Origin: a bacterium
GTDB lineage: Bacteria; Elusimicrobiota; Elusimicrobia; Elusimicrobiales; UBA9959
Assembly: GCA_021789695.1 (NCBI GenBank)
Contig: JAJYJH010000020.1
Coordinates: 1 to 35,281, forward strand
Length of the DNA stretch: 35,281 bases
Reading direction: 5' to 3'
The notes below the pieces were generated by a model, which had not been told where the DNA came from, searched no databases, and worked only from the letters and a program-made list of their open reading frames with translations. This document shows, in pieces, positions 30,829-35,281 of this stretch (the stretch's first letter is position 1; every line of letters starts with the position of its first letter). The translations under genes and the position numbers were made by a program.

Positions 30829-30847
30829 AAAACCGGCCGCCGGTTTT
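30829..30847. repeat. Inverted repeat in the divergent promoter region
   Basis: AAAACCGG-CCG-CCGGTTTT, 8-base perfect arms, between the flavoprotein operon and the divergent secreted-protein gene, just upstream of a TATAAT. It could be an operator or a bidirectional terminator-like hairpin. Confidence 0.5.
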
Positions 30848-30848
30848 G

Positions 30849-30854
30849 TATAAT
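30849..30854 (+). promoter_or_regulatory. -10 box of the secreted-protein gene
   Basis: TATAAT, with a partial extended element (TTTTG before it). The expected start point falls on the ATG at 30861, and GGAGG for ATG 30873 follows directly. No -35 box. Confidence 0.5.
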
Positions 30855-30872
30855 CCGTACATGGAGGATACC

Positions 30873-31400
30873 ATGAAAAAGTTTTTCCTGACCGCGCTTT
30901 GCTCGTTCCTGGGGGCCGGTCTTTACGCCGCAGAGCCCGCTTTTCCGGGCACGTCCTTCTCTAAACAGCTGGTCATCAACGGAGAAGTTCCGGCGGCCGT
31001 CCCGGCCGCCTCCCGGCCGGCCCGGGCCAAGGGCGGCCAGTACGTGCAGGTCTCGGCCTACGTTACGCTGAACGGCAGCGGCTGGATGCCGGGCAACGCC
31101 GGCGGCTTCACCACGGTCACCCTCACCGGCTGGGCCACGTTCCGCGACTCCACTGGGCAGATAACAAGCAACAGCACCTACATCAACACCTCGGTCTCCG
31201 CCTGGGTTAGACCCAACCAGTACGTCTTCCAGACCGTCAACCCCGGCGTCTTCGTGACGCTCTACCGCAACGGCAGGTCCGTGGGCTCCGTCAACGTCGC
31301 CGGCAGCGTTTCGGTGAGCGGATGGCCGACCTCTGGCTACTTCAGCCTCAGCGGCTCCGGCACGCTCAGCGGCTCGCTTTACGTGGAGAACGAGAACTAA
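30873..31400 (+). CDS. Secreted beta-rich protein of unknown function
   Basis: A 175-residue exported protein. Signal peptide MKKFFLTALCSFLGAGLYA, then a short Pro/Ala linker and about 120 residues rich in Gly, Ser, Thr and Val with alternating hydrophobic residues (YVQVSAYVTLNGSGW, TTVTLTGWATFRD, GSVNVAGSVSVSG, GSGTLSGSLYVENEN), as in a beta-sandwich or beta-solenoid. No cysteines in the mature part. ATG 30873 follows GGAGG by 5 bases; ATG 30861 is an alternative. The gene stands alone, with its own -10 box and terminator. Family not recognised. Confidence 0.75.
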   Translation: MKKFFLTALCSFLGAGLYAAEPAFPGTSFSKQLVINGEVPAAVPAASRPARAKGGQYVQVSAYVTLNGSGWMPGNAGGFTTVTLTGWATFRDSTGQITSNSTYINTSVSAWVRPNQYVFQTVNPGVFVTLYRNGRSVGSVNVAGSVSVSGWPTSGYFSLSGSGTLSGSLYVENEN

Positions 31401-31426
31401 AACGGGCGGCCCCGGCCGGACCGGGA

Positions 31427-31454
31427 GGGCGGCTTTAAAAAGCCGCCCTTTTTT
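31427..31454 (+). terminator. Intrinsic terminator after the secreted beta-rich protein
   Basis: GGGCGGCTTT-AA-AAAGCCGCCC followed by TTTTTT, a 10-bp stem with six Ts, 26 bases after the stop codon. The -10-like box of folD begins directly after it. Confidence 0.93.
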
Positions 31455-31456
31455 AT

Positions 31457-31462
31457 TATCAT
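31457..31462 (+). promoter_or_regulatory. folD: -10-like box before folD
   Basis: TATCAT (5 of 6), ending 6 bases before the folD ATG; TATTAT overlaps it at 31454-31459. Placed directly behind the terminator. Would give a leaderless or near-leaderless message. Confidence 0.45.
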
Positions 31463-31468
31463 TTCGCT

Positions 31469-32368
31469 ATGCGCATACTTGAAGGAAAGACACTCTCTGC
31501 CGAAATCCTCGGAGCCCTGCCGCCACGTATAGAGGCCGTCATGGCCCGCCTGGGAAGGCCACCCTCGCTGGCCATCGTGAACTACTTCGAGGACTCTCCT
31601 TCGGCCGTGTACGTGAAGCGCAAGACAGCTGTCTGCGAGAAACTGGGGATCCAGGTCAGGCTCTTCGCGCCAAAGCCCGAGGAGGGCTACCCGGCCTTCA
31701 AGGCACTGCTGGCCAGGATTGGCGCCGACCCGGCGTACGACGCGCTGATGATAGAGCGCCCGCTGCCGGAGGGCTTCGAGACGCTGGAAACCTGGGACGC
31801 GGTCCCGGCCGCCAAGGACGTGGACGGCCTCTCCACCATGAACATGGGCAGGCTCTTCATCTCCAAGAGATTCCCTGAAATAGAGAACGGCGGCTATTTC
31901 TCTCCGTGCACCGCGCTAGCCGTGGTCCGCCTGATGCGCTTCCACGGCATAGCCCCCGCCGGCATGAACATCGCCGTGGCCGGCCGTTCGGCGGTGGTGG
32001 GGAGACCGCTGGCCCATATGCTGACCGCTCTGGACGCAACCGTGACGGTCTGCCACACCCGCACCAAGAGCATCGCCGAGGTTTTCCGCTCTGCGGACCT
32101 GGTGATAACGGCTGTCGGCAAGGCAAAGTGGCTCAAGAGGGAGCTACTGCCGGCCGGGGCCACCGTGATAGACGTCGGCACCAATTTCGACGAGAACGGC
32201 AGGATGTGCGGCGATGCCGACTTCGAGGGGCTGAAAGAGACGGCGTCGGCGCTGTCCCCGGTGCCGGGCGGGGTGGGCCCGGTCACGCTGGCCTGCTTGC
32301 TGGAGGCCACTGTCAGGGCGGCCGAACTGGCCCCGAAGACCGGGAAAGGCGGTATAATACTGACATGA
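31469..32368 (+). CDS. folD: Methylene-tetrahydrofolate dehydrogenase/cyclohydrolase
   Basis: Interconverts 5,10-methylene-, methenyl- and 10-formyl-tetrahydrofolate with NADP in the cytoplasm. The 299 residues fit FolD. Active-site Tyr48 and Lys52 lie in YVKRKTAVCEKLG, Asp119 in KDVDGL, the NADP loop in GRSAVVGRPLA, and PVPGGVGPVT closes the fold. The usual LVQLPLP motif reads MIERPLP, so the conserved Gln (Gln98 in E. coli) is Glu96. No Shine-Dalgarno; a -10-like box ends 6 bases before the ATG. Its stop overlaps the next gene as ATGA. Confidence 0.93.
   Translation: MRILEGKTLSAEILGALPPRIEAVMARLGRPPSLAIVNYFEDSPSAVYVKRKTAVCEKLGIQVRLFAPKPEEGYPAFKALLARIGADPAYDALMIERPLPEGFETLETWDAVPAAKDVDGLSTMNMGRLFISKRFPEIENGGYFSPCTALAVVRLMRFHGIAPAGMNIAVAGRSAVVGRPLAHMLTALDATVTVCHTRTKSIAEVFRSADLVITAVGKAKWLKRELLPAGATVIDVGTNFDENGRMCGDADFEGLKETASALSPVPGGVGPVTLACLLEATVRAAELAPKTGKGGIILT
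32353..32358 (+). promoter_or_regulatory. Perfect -10 box inside the end of folD
   Basis: TATAAT ending 6 bases before the ATG of the Lys-rich protein gene, the spacing expected for a leaderless transcript. It lies within folD coding sequence. No -35 box. Confidence 0.5.
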
Positions 32369-33057
32369 GGAACGCCTTCTCCCTGCTGCTAATCCTGTCG
32401 CTGGCCGCCGCTCTCTGCCCTCCGGCCGGAGCCGTACTGACCATGGGAACCATTTCGAACAACGGGGCCAGCGGCGGAACAGCCGCGCAGCAGGCGCCGG
32501 CCGGGACCAAAGGCAGTAAGCCCGAGCCCACGAAAGCGGCGCCCAAGAAAAATCCGGCTCAGAAGAAAGCCGTTAAAAAAACCGGCAAGAAGGCCTTCCG
32601 GAAAAAAAAGAAAAGAGCCGCCGGGACGGCCTCCGGGTATAAGTTCTCCAACGTGGACGGGGCCGCCGTCTACAAGCTTGACCGCAATGCCAACCCGATA
32701 ACCGGTTCTTCCGCGCACAAACGGAAACCGGCCGCCAGGAAGAAGGGACGGCCCGGCCATAAAAAAACCCGGGGAAAATCCCGGGCCCGCAAAAAAACCG
32801 CGAGGAAGACCGTCCGCAAGAAGGCCTCCGCGTACAAGTTCTCCGACGTGGACGGGGCCGCTGTCTACAAGCTTGACCGCAATGCCAACCCCATAGTCAA
32901 GAAGACCGGAAAGCCGAAAAAAGGGCGCTACGGGAAAAAGGGCCGGGCCGCAAAAAACGTAACGGGCGCCGCCGCGAAACTTGAGCCGGCCAAGCCGCTG
33001 GACTACCAGGAACCTCCTGCCGGGCAGGACGGGCAGCAGACCAACGGAGGACAGTGA
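32365..33057 (+). CDS. Exported Lys/Arg-rich protein with two YKFS-VDGAAVYKLD repeats
   Basis: A 230-residue protein. A signal peptide (MRNAFSLLLILSLAAALCPPAGA) is followed by a very basic, Ala/Pro/Gly-rich chain like histone H1 or a DNA- or cell-wall-binding tail. Two near-identical 21-residue modules, 92-112 and 157-177, begin YKFS and end DRNANPI; they differ at one residue (Asn or Asp at position five). The spacing between modules is 65 residues. The C-terminus is acidic-polar (QEPPAGQDGQQTNGGQ). The start overlaps the folD stop (ATGA), and the stop overlaps the next start (TGATG). If exported, it would bind acidic surfaces such as LPS or DNA. Family unknown. Confidence 0.72.
   Translation: MRNAFSLLLILSLAAALCPPAGAVLTMGTISNNGASGGTAAQQAPAGTKGSKPEPTKAAPKKNPAQKKAVKKTGKKAFRKKKKRAAGTASGYKFSNVDGAAVYKLDRNANPITGSSAHKRKPAARKKGRPGHKKTRGKSRARKKTARKTVRKKASAYKFSDVDGAAVYKLDRNANPIVKKTGKPKKGRYGKKGRAAKNVTGAAAKLEPAKPLDYQEPPAGQDGQQTNGGQ
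32638..32700 (+). repeat. 63-bp direct repeat, copy 1
   Basis: Encodes the first YKFS...ANPI module of the Lys-rich protein. It matches copy 2 (32833-32895) at 59 of 63 bases; three of the four differences are silent. Confidence 0.9.
32833..32895 (+). repeat. 63-bp direct repeat, copy 2
   Basis: Encodes the second module. High DNA identity and mainly silent changes suggest a fairly recent duplication under protein-level constraint, or gene conversion between the copies. Confidence 0.9.
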
Positions 33058-33539
33058 TGTCCGATTTGCTTGTAAAGCTTTACGAACTCCCGTCTTCGGC
33101 CCCGCACCTGGAGAAACTGCTGGCCGGCGGCGTGGAGATACGCCGCGCCATAGGCCCGGAGAAGCACGCGGTCGTGGAATGGGCGGAGAAAGAGTTTTCC
33201 CGCTCCTGGGCCTCGGAGTGCGACGTGGCCATGTCATCCCAGCCGGTATCCTGTTTCCTGGCCGTGAAAGGAAAAAAACTCGTCGGCTTCGCCTGCTACG
33301 ACGCCACACTGAAGGGCTTTTTCGGCCCCATCGGAGTGGACAAAAAGGCGCATAAGACCGGCTTGGGCACTGCGCTGCTGCTACGCACGCTCGAGGCCAT
33401 GCGGGACGCCGGATACGGTTACGCCGTCATAGGCTGGGCGGGCCCGGTGGATTTTTTCAGAAAAACGGCCGGGGCCGTGGTCATAGACGGCTCAGAACCA
33501 GGAGTCTACAGGAACCTGGTCAAGGCCGGACCGCGCTGA
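33057..33539 (+). CDS. GNAT-family N-acetyltransferase
   Basis: A 160-residue acetyltransferase. The acetyl-CoA pyrophosphate loop is in GVDKKAHKTGLGTALLLRTLEAM (Q/RxxGxG/A-type KTGLGT), preceded by the beta strands FLAVKGKKLVGFACYDATL and GFFGPIG. The C-terminal strand region is YGYAVIGWAGPVDFFRKTAGAV. The acceptor substrate is unknown. ATG 33057 shares a base with the preceding stop (TGATG) and has GGAGG 6 bases upstream; GTG 33054 is in frame but less likely. The methyltransferase follows after 2 bases. Confidence 0.85.
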   Translation: MSDLLVKLYELPSSAPHLEKLLAGGVEIRRAIGPEKHAVVEWAEKEFSRSWASECDVAMSSQPVSCFLAVKGKKLVGFACYDATLKGFFGPIGVDKKAHKTGLGTALLLRTLEAMRDAGYGYAVIGWAGPVDFFRKTAGAVVIDGSEPGVYRNLVKAGPR

Positions 33540-33541
33540 AA

Positions 33542-34288
33542 ATGAGGGCGCGGGCGGACTGGCACAGGGATTTCTTCCGTAATTCTTTCTACAATCCCGC
33601 CGCCGGAGAGGCCGCGCGCAGGGCCCCGGCAGAGGCTTCCTTTGTGCTGCGGCGGCTGAAACTAAAACGTGGCTCCGCCCTGCTGGACCTCTGCTGCGGG
33701 CCGGGCAGGCACGCAGTAGAGTTCGCCAAGAAGGGGCTGGCGGTGACCGGCTACGATCTCTCGGGTGAGTACCTGCGCGAAGCGGCCGCGCGGGCCAAGA
33801 AGGCGCGGGTGGCACTGCGGCTGGCGCGCGGCGACATGCGGGAACTGAAGTTCAGCGGCGAGTTCGACGCCGCCGTCAACCTTTTCACCAGTTTCGGCTA
33901 TTTCCTGAAGTTCTCCGACGACCTGAGGACCCTGAAAGGCGTCTCTAGGGCCCTGAAACCGGGCGGCTTCTTCCTTATAGAACTGGTCAACGCCGAGCAC
34001 GCGCGGAAGTCCTTCCGGCCGCGCTGGTGGGACGACATGGGCGACCATTTCCTGCTGATTAGCTCCGAACTGACCGCGGACGGACTGCACGAGACCTGGA
34101 TGCGGCTGCCGAAGAGGGGGGGGCGAGCGCGAGCACGGACCTTCTTCTGCCGGCTATACGACAGGAAGCGTCTTTCCGGGACGCTCGCGCAGGCCGGCCT
34201 CAAGCCGCTAAAGTTCTGGGGCGGCTACGGCGGCGCCCCGCTCTCGGCCAGGCACAGCAGCCTGATCTGCCTGGCGATAAAAAAGTGA
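33542..34288 (+). CDS. Class I SAM-dependent methyltransferase
   Basis: A 248-residue methyltransferase. Motif I is LLDLCCGPGRHAVEFAKKG, the acidic end of strand 2 is VTGYDLSGEYL, motif III/IV is ARGDMREL and FDAAVNLFTSFGYF, and ALKPGGFFLIE is post-motif. After this core comes a beta-rich C-terminal part (WWDDMGDHFLLISSELT...) that is common in this uncharacterised group. The substrate cannot be named. It is the last gene of the folD unit and is convergent with rlmN, with 4 bases between the stops. Confidence 0.87.
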   Translation: MRARADWHRDFFRNSFYNPAAGEAARRAPAEASFVLRRLKLKRGSALLDLCCGPGRHAVEFAKKGLAVTGYDLSGEYLREAAARAKKARVALRLARGDMRELKFSGEFDAAVNLFTSFGYFLKFSDDLRTLKGVSRALKPGGFFLIELVNAEHARKSFRPRWWDDMGDHFLLISSELTADGLHETWMRLPKRGGRARARTFFCRLYDRKRLSGTLAQAGLKPLKFWGGYGGAPLSARHSSLICLAIKK

Positions 34289-34292
34289 AGGT

Positions 34293-35281
34293 TCAATCCC
34301 GGGCTTGGCGGCCGGCGGCCTCGGCGGCGGCCAGCTGGCCGCAGGCCGCGGCGATGTCGGAGCCTTTCTCCAGCCTCAGGTAAGTGCGCACACCGGCCGC
34401 TATCATCGTCTTCTGAAACAGCTTGGCGCGCGGAGTCACTCCGGCCCCGCCTCCGGGCGGATTATAGGGGATCAAATTCAGACGGCAGTCGGCGCCTTTT
34501 ATCAGTGCCAGCAGTTTTCGCGCGGCCTCCGGGGAGTCGTTGATTCCGTCAAAAATTATGTACTCAAGAAAAACCTGGGCGCCCCTGGCCCGGCAGTAGG
34601 ACCGGACCGCCTCCATCACCTTCTTTACCGGATAGCGGGTTTCCATCGGGACCAGCCCGGCCCGCAACGCGCTGTCCGCAGTCACCAGCGAGACGGCCAG
34701 CTTCACCTTCAGGTCCGAGGCGGCCAATTCCTCTATCACCGGCACCACGCCGACGGTGGAGACCGTCATCCTGCCCTGCGAAAAATTCCAGCCGCGCCCG
34801 TCCGAAAGGATGAGCACGGCCTTCTTAACGCTCTCCCAGTTCAGGAACGGTTCGCCCATGCCCATGAAGACCAGGCTGTCCAGCCGCCCGCCGGCCGCGG
34901 CCAGACAGGCGGCGAACTGCGCGGTTATCTCCGAGGGGGCGAGGCTGCGCCTGAGACCCATGCGTCCTGTGGCGCAGAAGGAACAGCCGCAGGCGCAGCC
35001 GGACTGCGACGAGAGGCAGGCGGAAAGGCGGCCCTTGCCCGGCAGCACCACCGACTCAGCCGGATCGCCGCCAAAGCCGAAAAGCAGCCTGGCCGTGCCG
35101 TCCCGTGAAACGAGCCTTCTGAGCGGCGGCTGGAACGGGGACAGGGAGAAGGCGCCGGCCAGCGCCGTCAGCACCTTTGGCGGCAGTTCCTTCATCTCTC
35201 CAAAGGAATCCGCCCCTTTCCGGTACAGCAAGGAGAACACGGCGGCGGCGTGCGACGGTTTCTCCCCCAGCGCGGCGAGCC
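34293..35281 (-). CDS. rlmN: 23S rRNA/tRNA adenine-C2 methyltransferase RlmN (5' end outside window)
   Basis: A radical-SAM enzyme that methylates C2 of A2503 in 23S rRNA and A37 in some tRNAs. The cluster motif CxxxCxxC is in SGCACGCSFCATG. FMGMGEPFLNW and the C-terminal DIAAACGQL, which holds the methyl-carrying cysteine, identify RlmN rather than another radical-SAM protein. The frame is open through the window edge; upstream residues LAALGEKPSHAAAVFSLLYRKG align with the N-terminal RlmN segment, so GTG 35240 is internal and the true start is to the right of 35281. Convergent with the methyltransferase gene. Confidence 0.94.
   Translation of the reverse strand, partial: LAALGEKPSHAAAVFSLLYRKGADSFGEMKELPPKVLTALAGAFSLSPFQPPLRRLVSRDGTARLLFGFGGDPAESVVLPGKGRLSACLSSQSGCACGCSFCATGRMGLRRSLAPSEITAQFAACLAAAGGRLDSLVFMGMGEPFLNWESVKKAVLILSDGRGWNFSQGRMTVSTVGVVPVIEELAASDLKVKLAVSLVTADSALRAGLVPMETRYPVKKVMEAVRSYCRARGAQVFLEYIIFDGINDSPEAARKLLALIKGADCRLNLIPYNPPGGGAGVTPRAKLFQKTMIAAGVRTYLRLEKGSDIAAACGQLAAAEAAGRQARD

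Noticed and set aside
29544-31400. 618-codon plus-strand open frame
   Set aside because: Most of it is antisense to the multidomain oxidoreductase. Only the last 175 codons (from ATG 30873), with signal peptide and ribosome site, are taken as a gene.
31906-33057. Long frame starting inside folD
   Set aside because: The N-terminal part is folD in another frame. The real start is ATG 32365, with a signal peptide.

Overview
The window reads as chromosomal DNA from a GC-rich, diderm, respiring bacterium. Outer-membrane biology is shown by a KDO 8-phosphate phosphatase-like protein, a TolC/MacA/MacB-type set, a lipoprotein with a lipobox and many signal peptides. A quinone is implied by a membrane-type (class 2) dihydroorotate dehydrogenase. 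I cannot assign a phylum from sequence alone; an uncultured Elusimicrobiota-like lineage is a guess. I see no tRNA, rRNA, CRISPR array, insertion sequence or phage gene.

Layout. 1-584 (minus): start of a TusA-like sulfur carrier, a persulfide-sensor-type ArsR repressor with an operator inside its promoter, and a 55-residue lipoprotein. 603-4897 (minus): parA, parB, a secreted protein and asd in a tight operon, with three parS-like sites upstream. 4898-7782: a small excisionase-type DNA-binding protein faces, across two matching palindromes, an epimerase, a KdsC-type phosphatase and ccdA. 7809-13052 (minus): nitroreductase, two membrane or secreted proteins, then pyrC-pyrD-pyrF-pyrE, mostly with overlapping ends. 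13095-17796: a PAS protein, a CPBP protease plus mutL, a secreted protein with five repeats, and a membrane protein. 17786-22682 (minus): a degenerate-looking metalloprotease, dusB-like and mutS, and a zinc-ribbon protein. 22760-27135 (minus): tolC-macA-macB type exporter behind a clear promoter with palindromes. 27241-30761 (minus): a possible gene remnant and a two-gene flavoprotein amino-acid dehydrogenase resembling HcnABC. 30873-34288 (plus): two secreted proteins, folD, an acetyltransferase and a methyltransferase. 34293-35281 (minus): rlmN, cut by the window edge.

Common threads. Genes are packed with ATGA, GTGA or TGATG junctions, so translational coupling is probably the rule inside operons. 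At transcription-unit starts there is often no Shine-Dalgarno sequence; instead a -10-like hexamer ends 6-7 bases before the ATG (391, 5158, 5385, 13052, 15351, 31469, 32365), suggesting that leaderless mRNAs are common. The most promising points are the persulfide-sensing ArsR/TusA locus, the twin-operator HTH locus, the fused HcnAB-like oxidoreductase with an inserted ferredoxin, the repeat-bearing secreted proteins, and substitutions or truncations in FolD, MacA and the HQxxH protein.
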